Of a stretch of DNA of 13,122 bases, positions 6,620 through 13,122 are shown in pieces. The position numbers and the translations under genes are program-made. Each line of letters begins with the position of its first letter. Position 1 is the first letter of the stretch. The stretch lies in NCBI GenBank assembly GCA_964585575.1, contig CAZPEM010000096.1, forward strand, positions 1 through 13,122, given 5' to 3'. Source of the stretch: UBA4655 sp964585575. Lineage in GTDB: Bacteria; Planctomycetota; Planctomycetia; Pirellulales; UBA1268. The notes beneath the pieces are model-generated. The model did not search any database. It was not told the DNA's origin and saw nothing but the letters and a program-made list of their open reading frames with translations.

Positions 6620-6981
6620 CGTGCGAGTCTCCTCTTGAAACCTTGTCACTCTCGATCGACAGCGGTCAATCCGAACCACCGACGCTCCTCGAGCACGTCG
6701 ATGCACGGACTTCCCCACCGCCTCACACGGCCAAACGTTTCGACCGCGATCCTGCGAAACATAGTTCTGCGAGCGGTTCGTGCAATGATTCGTCATGACC
6801 CGACCGGCGCGAAGGGCCGGCTCCGCGGCCGATTCGCGGACAGCACCAGCCGTCTCGTTGCGGAAATCCGGGGCAGTTGCCCTGTTGTGAGCACACCGTG
6901 AGCCGCACCAGCGACCCGCTCGCCGCCGGAAGTCGTCTCACCGGAACCCGGTACTCCCCTCATGGGTGGCCGATGCACCGC
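6620..6981. promoter_or_regulatory. Spacer holding the YTV gene promoter region
   Basis: About 360 bases between the YTV gene start and the stop of the response regulator, both on the minus strand. It should hold the YTV promoter, though no clear -35/-10 boxes stand out. A short hairpin (ACCGG AAC CCGGT, 6940-6952) lies about 30 bp past the regulator stop, too short for a confident terminator. The spacing suggests that the YTV gene is transcribed on its own. No gene or repeat seen. Confidence 0.4.
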
Positions 6982-7683
6982 TCAGCGGGCTCTGCCGCGG
7001 GGCAGCGACGTCTGGTTGTGGATCGTGGCCAACCGCACCAACTCCGCGCCACTGGCCTTGAGCTTGGATGCGATGTTCTTGCGGTGCGTCTCGACCGTGT
7101 TCTGGGAGATGCCGAGCCGCATGCCGATCTCGTTCGTCTTGAGCCCCTGGCCGATCAACTCGAAGACCTCGAACTCTCTCGGCCGCAGGATCTCGCGTGG
7201 GTCGCCCGAGCTTGAATGGTGTCGCGTCGTCGGCAAGCCATGATCTCGGACCACCTCGTGGATCGCCGCGGACAGCCGCTCGTAGGTCTGCGTTTTGTCG
7301 ACGATCGCCCGGATGTGCTTCAGAAGCGATTGCGGGCAGGAGAACTCGGCTGCCGCGCTCGAAAGCACTATGCATTCCACGCCAGAATGCCACGAAGCGA
7401 CGCGTCGGAGGACTTCGAGGCCATCCCCATCGGGCAGCCTGAGGTCGAGGATGAGCAGATCGACGGGGTGGGATTGGCAGGCCTGGATCGCCTCACGCAC
7501 CCCTTGGGCGACGGCTGCCAGCCGGATTCCCGGAACCGTCCGCAGCATCCCCACGAGCAACTGGAGGAACATCGTCTGGTCCTCCACGACCACGCAACAG
7601 AGCGGCCCACGCGCGGCACGACCGCGATGCGGACGTGCGTCGGATGGCTTCGGCGGATGGACGTCCTGTCGAATCGGAGTCAT
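6982..7683 (-). CDS. NarL/LuxR-type response regulator
   Basis: A 233-aa two-component response regulator (start at the ATG at 7683; a start at 7761 would add 26 residues; neither has a clear ribosome binding site). The receiver domain spans residues about 28-150: acidic pair E34-D35, phospho-acceptor D80 in LLILDLRLPDGDG, S108/S109 in the VLSSA switch, and K130 in AIVDKTQ. The C-terminal LuxR-type helix-turn-helix, residues about 165-222, contains LRPREFEVFELIGQG and MRLGISQNTVETHRKNIASKL. Phosphorylation of D80 would be expected to promote dimerisation and DNA binding. No histidine kinase is present, so it is an orphan here. It lies 104 bp after the GroES-like gene on the same strand and might be co-transcribed with it. 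Target genes unknown. Confidence 0.92.
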   Translation of the reverse strand: MTPIRQDVHPPKPSDARPHRGRAARGPLCCVVVEDQTMFLQLLVGMLRTVPGIRLAAVAQGVREAIQACQSHPVDLLILDLRLPDGDGLEVLRRVASWHSGVECIVLSSAAAEFSCPQSLLKHIRAIVDKTQTYERLSAAIHEVVRDHGLPTTRHHSSSGDPREILRPREFEVFELIGQGLKTNEIGMRLGISQNTVETHRKNIASKLKASGAELVRLATIHNQTSLPRGRAR

Positions 7684-7787
7684 GGAACTGGAGATCGAGT
7701 CTATCGGTCTCCGCAGGCGGACTCCGTACCGACTTTCAGTGACTCCCCGCACAGGCGGCATTCCGTGGGCCGGCCGGGCAATCTGGG

Positions 7788-8150
7788 TCAGCCGTCGCCG
7801 TCGTCCGACGGCCGCTCTTCGTCGTGGCTCGGCTTCCCCCGCCGCTGCGGCTTCGCATCGTCGTGGCGGCGAAACACCGCCACCACGTCCTCGATCGGCA
7901 CGACGTAGAGCAGGTTGTCCTGCTCGAAATCGACCGGGATCGAGTTCTTGGGATGGAAGAGCACCTTGTCGTACTTCGCGATCGGGAAGTCGGCGTCCCG
8001 CTCGACTTGCAGGCTCACCTCGACGACCCGGCCCGTGATGGTAGGGATCTCCGCCTGGTCCGGAAGCACGATGCCGCCCCGCGTCCTGTGGCGGCTCTCG
8101 TCCTTGCGGATCAACACCCGCATGCCAAGCGGTTCGACGGACTCATCCAC
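7788..8150 (-). CDS. GroES-like co-chaperonin (Cpn10)
   Basis: A GTG start at 8150 with GGAGGAA 6 nt upstream gives 120 residues. Residues about 6-95 match the GroES/Cpn10 beta-barrel: PLGMRVLIRKDE, the mobile-loop-side GGIVLPD motif (residues 25-31), ITGRVVEVS, the KYDKVLFHPKNSIPVDF segment and a C-terminal strand plus helix start (YVVPIEDVVAVF). GroES caps the GroEL chamber and helps folding in the cytoplasm. This copy has an extra charged tail (residues about 96-120, RRHDDAKPQRRGKPSHD then acidic) beyond the usual ~97-aa length, and no groEL follows. It may be a specialised or accessory co-chaperonin. It lies 47 bp downstream of the glyoxalase-fold gene, same strand. Confidence 0.88.
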   Translation of the reverse strand: MDESVEPLGMRVLIRKDESRHRTRGGIVLPDQAEIPTITGRVVEVSLQVERDADFPIAKYDKVLFHPKNSIPVDFEQDNLLYVVPIEDVVAVFRRHDDAKPQRRGKPSHDEERPSDDGDG

Positions 8151-8197
8151 GTGCGTTTCCTCCGGCTGTGATTCTTACGACCGCGGCGTCGCGCTCG

Positions 8198-8560
8198 TCA
8201 ATTCTGCCATGCAAAGAGCCGCAGCCGATTCCCGTCGGGATCGGCCACGACGATCTCGCGAAAGCCCTCCGGGTTTCGCCCCGGCACGTCGATCGCCGCG
8301 GCCGAGGCGGCCAGCCTCGCCCGCACGGCCTCGAGATCCCCCACCTCGAATCCCAGGCTCCACCGCGGGCTTGCGTCTCCCGGCGACTGGCGGCCGAGGA
8401 TCGCGAGCCTCGTGTCGCCCGCCTCGATGAGCGCATACTCGTCGTCGATCACCCGCAGGAGCACCCGCAGTCCCAAGACGGCCCGGTACCACTCGACCAT
8501 CTCCGCCCACCGCGAGGTTCGCAGCTCGACGCTGAAGAGGGAGGGTCGGGGCGGGTGCAT
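8198..8560 (-). CDS. Glyoxalase/VOC-fold protein
   Basis: The 120-aa product starting MHPPRPSLFSVELRTSRWAE has a single VOC (vicinal oxygen chelate) fold: MVEWYRAVLGLRVL (residues 21-34), RWSLGFEVGDLEAVRARL (66-83) and REIVVADPDGNRLRLF (101-116). These match the two beta-alpha-beta-beta-beta halves of the glyoxalase/bleomycin-resistance superfamily. The usual first-strand metal ligand (H in a typical H-V-x-L start) is replaced here by SVEL, and the final-strand Glu ligand (DPDGN-x-IE-L) by LRL. A metal-dependent enzyme is therefore doubtful; ligand binding or a non-catalytic role is possible. No strong ribosome binding site supports the start. It is divergent from lysS and probably leads a transcript continuing into the GroES-like gene. 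Confidence 0.85.
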   Translation of the reverse strand: MHPPRPSLFSVELRTSRWAEMVEWYRAVLGLRVLLRVIDDEYALIEAGDTRLAILGRQSPGDASPRWSLGFEVGDLEAVRARLAASAAAIDVPGRNPEGFREIVVADPDGNRLRLFAWQN

Positions 8561-8695
8561 CGCGTGCCGGGCGTGCCCGGGCCTCGAGGTCGCGGCCGCT
8601 CGGTCCGCATCGAACCGGGTTGTAGCCTTCCCGTCGGAAAAGCGACAATTCCCGTTCTCCATCTCCCACCCCTTCCCTCCGCTTCCGCACCCCGC
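8561..8695. promoter_or_regulatory. Divergent spacer glyoxalase/lysS
   Basis: A 135-bp spacer from which the VOC-fold gene and lysS diverge, so both promoters should lie here. It contains a pyrimidine-rich run (about 8648-8690) just before lysS with no Shine-Dalgarno. No convincing promoter boxes or T-box-type leader is seen. Confidence 0.4.
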
Positions 8696-10195
8696 ATGAC
8701 GACGCCCTCCGAACCACGACCTCCCGCCGCCGGAAGTGCCCCCGGCACCTCGCTCGAGGCGGCCCGCCGCGACAAGCTCGAAAAGCTCCGGGCGATGGGC
8801 ATCGATCCCTGGGGGCACCGCTACGACGGCGTCATGCCGATCGCCGAGGTCCGCGACCGGGGCGACCGGCTCGACAAGGCCGACGAGAACGGGCCGACCG
8901 TGCGGGTCGCCGGCCGGATCCTGCTTCTGCGGAGCGCGGGCAGCCTCGTCTTCATCACGCTCGCCGACCGCACCGGCCGCATCCAAATCATGCTCGGCAA
9001 GAAGCAGGTCGGCCCCGACGCCTGGAACGTCGTCGGCTGCCTCGACCTCGGCGACCTCATCGGCGTGGACGGCCGGCTCGGCTACTCGAAGACCGGCGAG
9101 ATGACCGTCTTCGCATCCGGCGTCGAGTTCCTCACGAAGTCGATCGAGACGCCGCCCGACAAGTTCCACGGGCTCGTCGATCCCGACCTGCGGCAGCGGA
9201 TGCGGTACCTCGACCTCGTCCACGGCGAGGGGGTGCTCGAGCGGTTCGTCGCCCGGAGCCGGATCGTCGAGTCGATCCGACGCACGCTCACCGACCGCGG
9301 CTACCTCGAGGTGGAGGGCCCCACGCTCCACACGATCGCCGGCGGCGCCGCGGCCCGCCCGTTCAAGACCCACCACAACGCGCTCGACATGCCGATCGTG
9401 CTGCGGATCGCGCTCGAACTGCATCTCAAGCGGCTCCTCGTCGGCGGGATGGAGCGGGTTTTCGAGCTCGGACGCGTCTACCGCAACGAGGGCGTGAGCC
9501 CGCGGCACAATCCCGAGTTCACGATGCTCGAGGCCTACGAGGCCTACGGCGATTACGGCACGATGATGGACCTCGCCGAGGCGATCGTCGTCGACGCGGC
9601 GAAGGCTGCCGGCACGCCCGACCGCTTCGAGTGGATGGGCCGCACGATCTCGCTCGCCCCACCGTTTCGCCGGGCCCGCTACGACGAACTGCTCGCGGAG
9701 GTGGTCGGCTGCGACCCGACCGATCCGGCGAGCGTGAAGGCGGCCGCCGAGGCCGCGGGCATCGAGACGAAGGGCCGCCATGCCGACGTCATCAAGAGTG
9801 ACCTCTTCGAGGCCAGGGTAGAGGAGACGCTCGACGGACCGATCTTCGTGCTCGACTATCCGGCCGCGGTCTGCCCGCTCACGAAGCGGAAGGCGGGCCA
9901 CCCCGAGATCGCCGAACGCTTCGAGCTCTACGTCGCCGGCATGGAACTGGCCAACGCCTACACCGAGCTCAACGACCCCGACCTCCAGGAACAGCTCTTC
10001 CGCACGCAGCTGGCAGGGCTGGCGGACGAGGAGTCGATGGCCCGCATGGACCACGACTTTATCAAGGCGCTCCGCCACGGCATGCCTCCGGCGGGCGGCC
10101 TCGGCATCGGGATCGACCGGCTCGTGATGCTCCTCACCGGCGCCGCGTCGATCCGCGATATCATCCTCTTCCCGATCCAGCGTCCGCACGCGTAG
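8696..10195 (+). CDS. lysS: Lysyl-tRNA synthetase, class II
   Basis: The 499-aa product joins lysine to tRNA-Lys in the cytoplasm using ATP. The ATG at 8696 gives a normal LysRS length; the open frame extends upstream but those residues do not look like LysRS. Residues 68-147 form the N-terminal OB-fold anticodon-binding domain (RVAGRILLLRSAGSLVFITL). The class II core follows: motif 1 at about 203-223 (YLEVEGPTLHTIAGGAAA), motif 2 at about 254-284 (VFELGRVYRNEG and HNPEFTMLEAYEAY), and motif 3 at about 468-492 (GLGIGIDRLVMLLTG, then IRDIILFP). The MELANAYTELNDP lysine-site segment (416-428) is intact, with PLTKRK at 394-399. No ribosome binding site is visible. A sulfatase-family gene follows after 42 bp, possibly in the same transcript. 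Confidence 0.98.
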   Translation: MTTPSEPRPPAAGSAPGTSLEAARRDKLEKLRAMGIDPWGHRYDGVMPIAEVRDRGDRLDKADENGPTVRVAGRILLLRSAGSLVFITLADRTGRIQIMLGKKQVGPDAWNVVGCLDLGDLIGVDGRLGYSKTGEMTVFASGVEFLTKSIETPPDKFHGLVDPDLRQRMRYLDLVHGEGVLERFVARSRIVESIRRTLTDRGYLEVEGPTLHTIAGGAAARPFKTHHNALDMPIVLRIALELHLKRLLVGGMERVFELGRVYRNEGVSPRHNPEFTMLEAYEAYGDYGTMMDLAEAIVVDAAKAAGTPDRFEWMGRTISLAPPFRRARYDELLAEVVGCDPTDPASVKAAAEAAGIETKGRHADVIKSDLFEARVEETLDGPIFVLDYPAAVCPLTKRKAGHPEIAERFELYVAGMELANAYTELNDPDLQEQLFRTQLAGLADEESMARMDHDFIKALRHGMPPAGGLGIGIDRLVMLLTGAASIRDIILFPIQRPHA

Positions 10196-10237
10196 CGGCT
10201 CGGGCCGACCGCGACACACACGATTTGGGAGATCACG

Positions 10238-12016
10238 GTGAATGAACCACGGGCCCGGGGCCGATCGTGGCCACCGACGCTCTCGGAGGTGAGCATCGCG
10301 TTGGCGATGCTCGTCGGTGGTGCCATGCGTGAGCCGGCCGCGGCCGACGGCCCGCCCCCCAACGTCGTCCTCGTGATTGCCGACGACCTGGGGCTGAACG
10401 ATCTCGGCTGTTACGGTCGCGCGGAGCACCGCACGCCGAACCTCGACCGGCTGGCGAGCGATGGGATACGGTTCACGTCGGCCTCCGCGGCGCAGCCGAT
10501 CTCTTCCCCTTCCCGCGCGGCCCTCCTGACCGGCAAGTGCCCCGCGCGGCTGAACCTGACCGACGATCCGCCCGGTCGGCCCGACACCCCGGCGCAGAAG
10601 CTCCTGCAGCCGCGTATCGAGAGCTTCCTTGCGCTCGAGGAGGTGACGCTGGCAGAGCTCTTCAAGCAGGCCGGCTACGCCACCGGCCTCTTCGGGAAGT
10701 GGCACCTGGGCGGGGCGGAGCACTCGCCGGAGCGACAGGGGTTCGACGTCGTCGAGTCGCCGCCTGCGAACACGCTTTCCTCGGAGAAGTTCATCGAGGC
10801 CAACCGCGACCGGCCCTTCTTCTGCTACGTGCCCTACGACGACCAGCCCATTCCACTGTCGGCCTCGCCCAACGTCGTGGAAAAAAACCGCGATGGCCTC
10901 AACCCGACCAACGCCGCGACGATTGAAACGCTCGATCGGGCCGTCGGCAGGCTGCTCTCCAAGATCGAGTCGCTCGGCCTCGCCGATCGCACGATCGTCG
11001 TCTTCACAAGCGCCAATGGCGGCCCCCACGTCCCGGAATCATCAGGAACTCCTGCGACCCACAACGCTCCCTTCCGCACAGGCAAGGGCTTTCTCCATGA
11101 GGGCGGACTGCGGGTGCCGCTTCTCGTCCGCTGGCCGGGCGTCGTGGGGTCCGGAAGGGTGTGCGACACACCGGTCGTGATCACCGACCTCGCCCCCACG
11201 CTCCTCGAAGCGGCCCGCATCGACCCGGCGAAGGCGGTCGGGCCGCTCGATGGGGCGAGCCTCTCGGGGCTCTTTCGCGGCGAAGAACCGCCCGACCGCC
11301 GCCTCTGCTGGCACGTTCCGCATTCCACGAACCAGGGGGGCCGGCCCGCCGGCGCGATCCGCGACGGACACTGGAAGCTCATCGAGCAGTTCGAGGACGG
11401 ATCGCTCGAACTCTACGACCTCGCGGCCGACGTGGGCGAAACGAGGAACCTCGCCGCCGCGCAACCAGCGAGAGCGGAGTCGATGCTCGCCCAACTGAAG
11501 GGCTGGCGGGCACGCGTGGGTGCGCGGATGCCGACCCCCAATCCCGACTACGATGCCGCATGGCGACGACGGCAGAACGTCGAGCAGGCCCCGTCGCGGC
11601 TCATGCCCGCGGCGACGGGCGACATCCGGCTGCACGCGAAGGACGCCCGCGTGCACGGCGAGAAGCTGCGGTACGAGCCCGAGCCGCACAAGAACGTGCT
11701 CGGCTACTGGACCAGGCAGACCGACTGGGCCGAGTGGGAGTTCGACGTGCCGAAGCCGGGCCGCTACGAGCTCGAGATCCAGCAGGGCTGCGGCACGGGC
11801 AGCGGCGGCGCCGAAGTGGCGATCGAGGTGCGGGGAGAGAACGGCGGCGAGACGCTCACGTTCACGGTCCAGGAGACGGGCCACTTCCAGCACCAGATCC
11901 TCCGCGTGATCGGCGAAGTGAACCTCGCAGCGGGCCGCCACACGCTCGCCGTGAAGCCCCGCACGAAACCGGGCATCGCCGTCATGGACCTGCGACGCAT
12001 CGTCCTGCGACCGTGA
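10238..12016 (+). CDS. Sulfatase-family protein with degenerate active site
   Basis: A GTG start at 10238 with GGGAG about 8 nt upstream begins a 592-aa exported protein (signal peptide about residues 1-37). Sulfatase-fold landmarks: VVLVIADDLGLNDLGCYG (43-60), SSPSRAALLTG (89-99), GKWHLGG (153-159), RTGKGFLHEGGLRVP (280-294), TDLAPTLLEAA (316-326). The formylglycine position of C/S-x-P-x-R is Ser89, not Cys. The usual metal-site S-D-N-G-G is SANGG (A259 replacing Asp), and the usual catalytic His in the Y-x-x-H-x-P segment is absent (YDDQPIP, 200-206). The part between GKWH and that segment is also unusually short. K154, H156 and K283 remain. Residues about 461-592 form a beta-rich, CBM-like domain (YWTRQTDWAEWEFDVPKPGRYELEI region). 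It is either a pseudoenzyme that binds sulfated glycans or an enzyme with unusual chemistry. Confidence 0.9.
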   Translation: MNEPRARGRSWPPTLSEVSIALAMLVGGAMREPAAADGPPPNVVLVIADDLGLNDLGCYGRAEHRTPNLDRLASDGIRFTSASAAQPISSPSRAALLTGKCPARLNLTDDPPGRPDTPAQKLLQPRIESFLALEEVTLAELFKQAGYATGLFGKWHLGGAEHSPERQGFDVVESPPANTLSSEKFIEANRDRPFFCYVPYDDQPIPLSASPNVVEKNRDGLNPTNAATIETLDRAVGRLLSKIESLGLADRTIVVFTSANGGPHVPESSGTPATHNAPFRTGKGFLHEGGLRVPLLVRWPGVVGSGRVCDTPVVITDLAPTLLEAARIDPAKAVGPLDGASLSGLFRGEEPPDRRLCWHVPHSTNQGGRPAGAIRDGHWKLIEQFEDGSLELYDLAADVGETRNLAAAQPARAESMLAQLKGWRARVGARMPTPNPDYDAAWRRRQNVEQAPSRLMPAATGDIRLHAKDARVHGEKLRYEPEPHKNVLGYWTRQTDWAEWEFDVPKPGRYELEIQQGCGTGSGGAEVAIEVRGENGGETLTFTVQETGHFQHQILRVIGEVNLAAGRHTLAVKPRTKPGIAVMDLRRIVLRP

Positions 12017-12167
12017 GGGGCACGAACAGCCCCGAACGCAGCACGTCTGACCGCTCGGGGCTGCCCGTGCCATGTCGCCGGGCTATGGGAGCGAGCGAAG
12101 GCAGGATACCGCGAGGCCGGGATGGCCGAGGCGAACGTCCGGAGACGTGGCACGGGCAGCCCCGAGC
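12017..12167. repeat. Three-copy inverted repeat element (REPIN-like)
   Basis: Immediately after the sulfatase stop, one ~19-nt motif with consensus G-Y-TCGGGGCTG-YY-CGTGCC appears three times: minus strand at 12019-12037, plus strand from 12053, and minus strand ending at 12167. The last two form a 24-bp inverted repeat with one mismatch (12053-12076 and 12144-12167), separated by 67 nt. In addition, CAGCCCCGA (12027-12035) pairs with TCGGGGCTG (12055-12063), so the middle copy can fold with either neighbour but not both at once. A small stem GGGGC/GCCCC (12017-12021/12029-12033) also exists. This fits a REP/REPIN-type mobile repeat or a folded 3' untranslated region that ends the sulfatase transcript. 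Confidence 0.6.
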
Positions 12168-12284
12168 CCGCGCGTGTGACGTGCACAACAAGCTTCCCGG
12201 CGACTCCGAACACCTCTTTTTTGCCGTTGGAGCCCCCGGGAGCATCTGGTACCGTCCCCGCCCCAGCCTTCCCGGATTCCCCGC
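12168..12284. promoter_or_regulatory. Upstream region of the permease gene
   Basis: About 117 bases between the repeat element and the permease start. It probably carries the permease promoter if that gene is not read through from lysS, but no clear promoter boxes or Shine-Dalgarno can be named. AT-richer than its surroundings around 12210-12225. Confidence 0.3.
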
Positions 12285-13122
12285 ATGTACAAGCTCCTGC
12301 TCTGTTGGCGGTATCTCCGCACCCGGTGGATCGCGCTTGCGAGCGTGATCAGCGTGACGCTCGGCGTGGCGACGATGATCGTCGTGAACGCCGTGATGGA
12401 GGGCTTCTCTCACGAGATGCAGACGCGGATCCACGGGATCCTCTCCGACATCGTCTTCGAGAGCCATTCGCTCTCGGGATTCCAGGATCCGAAGTGGCAC
12501 ATGGAGGAGATCAAGCGGGCGGGGGGCGACGCGATCGCCGGCATGACGCCGACGGTGGCCGTGCCCGCGATGCTGTCGTTTCAGGTCCGCGACCAGTGGG
12601 TGACACGGCAGGTGATGTTCATCGGCATCGACCAGGAGACCCACGCAAGCGTGAGCGACTTCGGCCGCTACCTCCAGCATCCCGGCAACCGCGAGAAGCT
12701 GTCGTTCGACCTGCGGGAGGCGGGCTACGACACGGTGGACAGCCAGTCGAACGACACCCGCCCGACGCGTCCGGCGCTCGAGAACGCCGGCTGGCCGCAC
12801 CGCCGCGACCGGGTGGCCCGAGAGCGGATTTGGCGGGAGAAGCTCGATGCAGCCGGCGCGAATGCCGGCAACGGGTCGGGGAAGGCGGTCCGGCCGATCG
12901 ACCGGCAGGTCGACGCGGTGCTCGCCGCGACGGCTGGCTCCGGCGACGCCGAAGCAGGGCCGCCAAATACGAGCAAGGATGCGGCCGGCGAGGCGGGCAG
13001 TGCGGCAGCTGGCAGTGCGACCGACGCCGCGCCGCCTCGCGAGAACCCCTTCGCGGCCGCCCGGCCGGAGGAAGGCCGCACGATGGACCCGGCGAAGGAG
13101 CAGTTCACCGGCATCGTGCCGG
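12285..13122 (+). CDS. LolC/FtsX-type ABC permease, 3' truncated
   Basis: The ATG at 12285 opens a frame that runs to the window edge (279 codons seen). Residues 1-40 (MYKLLLCWRYLRTRWIALAS, then VISVTLGVATMIVVNAVMEGF) match the first transmembrane helix and start of MacB/LolC/FtsX-type ABC permeases. FSHEMQTRIHGILSDIVFES continues the family pattern into the periplasmic domain, with GMTPTVAVPAMLSF and QVMFIGID as later conserved pieces. Residues about 150-275 are a low-complexity Ala/Gly/Pro/Glu-rich insertion, probably disordered, within the extracytoplasmic domain. The family exports substrates, often lipoproteins or lipids, with a separate ATPase that is probably encoded downstream. The upstream ATG is chosen for the fit to the family N-terminus; no Shine-Dalgarno is obvious. 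Confidence 0.9.
   Translation, partial: MYKLLLCWRYLRTRWIALASVISVTLGVATMIVVNAVMEGFSHEMQTRIHGILSDIVFESHSLSGFQDPKWHMEEIKRAGGDAIAGMTPTVAVPAMLSFQVRDQWVTRQVMFIGIDQETHASVSDFGRYLQHPGNREKLSFDLREAGYDTVDSQSNDTRPTRPALENAGWPHRRDRVARERIWREKLDAAGANAGNGSGKAVRPIDRQVDAVLAATAGSGDAEAGPPNTSKDAAGEAGSAAAGSATDAAPPRENPFAAARPEEGRTMDPAKEQFTGIVP

Noticed and set aside
5159..6901. 580-codon plus-strand frame opposite the YTV gene
   Set aside because: Its Leu/Gly/Arg/His-rich periodic peptide is simply the antisense of the YTV repeats; the minus-strand product has a signal peptide, RBS and a known repeat.
8168..8695. N-terminal extension of lysS to 8168
   Set aside because: It would overlap the VOC-fold gene antisense and add 176 residues not found in LysRS; the ATG at 8696 gives the standard length.
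8198..11029. Very long minus-strand open frame (943 codons) lying opposite lysS and the sulfatase gene
   Set aside because: Only its C-terminal 120 residues (the VOC-fold protein) look real. The rest is antisense to two well-supported genes and is rich in Arg, Asp, Val, Glu and His, as expected when high-GC3 codons are read on the other strand.
11161..12348. 395-codon plus-strand frame over the end of the sulfatase gene
   Set aside because: An Arg-rich shadow frame of the sulfatase gene that also runs through the repeat element; no domain.

Overview
The window looks like a contig segment from a high-GC planctomycete, most likely of the Pirellulales type. The support is: a YTV-repeat surface protein (a family first described in Rhodopirellula), two PEP-CTERM (exosortase-sorted) proteins, a sulfatase-family protein with a C-terminal binding-type domain, a Cys-rich Csp-like protein, and a LolC/FtsX-type permease with the long insertion I associate with planctomycete homologues. 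This placement rests on protein recognition, not on a database search.

Layout. Positions 1-1000 are gene-poor: a doubtful partial ORF runs off the left edge on the minus strand, followed by one short plus-strand gene (427-606). On the minus strand, 1009-1673 holds a probable two-gene operon of a small two-helix membrane protein and an exported protein with 24 cysteines (12 in each half). An ankyrin-repeat gene (2055-2585, minus) is cut by a 100-N assembly gap (1955-2054). Two PEP-CTERM genes (2662-3576 minus, 4378-5214 plus) diverge from an 801-bp spacer with no gene. The second converges on the YTV-protein gene (5300-6619, minus). Between those two lie a perfect 12-bp-stem hairpin, read as a bidirectional terminator, and a 16-bp perfect palindrome.

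From 6982 to 8560 three minus-strand genes are close enough to be co-transcribed: a VOC/glyoxalase-fold protein, a GroES-like protein with no GroEL beside it, and an orphan NarL/LuxR-type response regulator. Diverging from them, lysS (8696-10195) is followed after 42 bp by a sulfatase-family gene (10238-12016). A compact repeat region (12017-12167) comes next, then the start of a LolC/FtsX-like permease (12285 to the right edge).

Themes. Most products outside lysS, groES and the regulator are predicted to be exported or membrane-bound, so this is largely a cell-envelope region. Two observations deserve most attention. The sulfatase homologue appears to have lost several catalytic and metal-binding residues while keeping its fold and its C-terminal domain. 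The element at 12017-12167 has three copies of one ~19-nt motif in alternating orientation and can form mutually exclusive hairpins. I found no CRISPR array, phage, transposase, rRNA or tRNA, and no clear new multi-gene defence or metabolic system.
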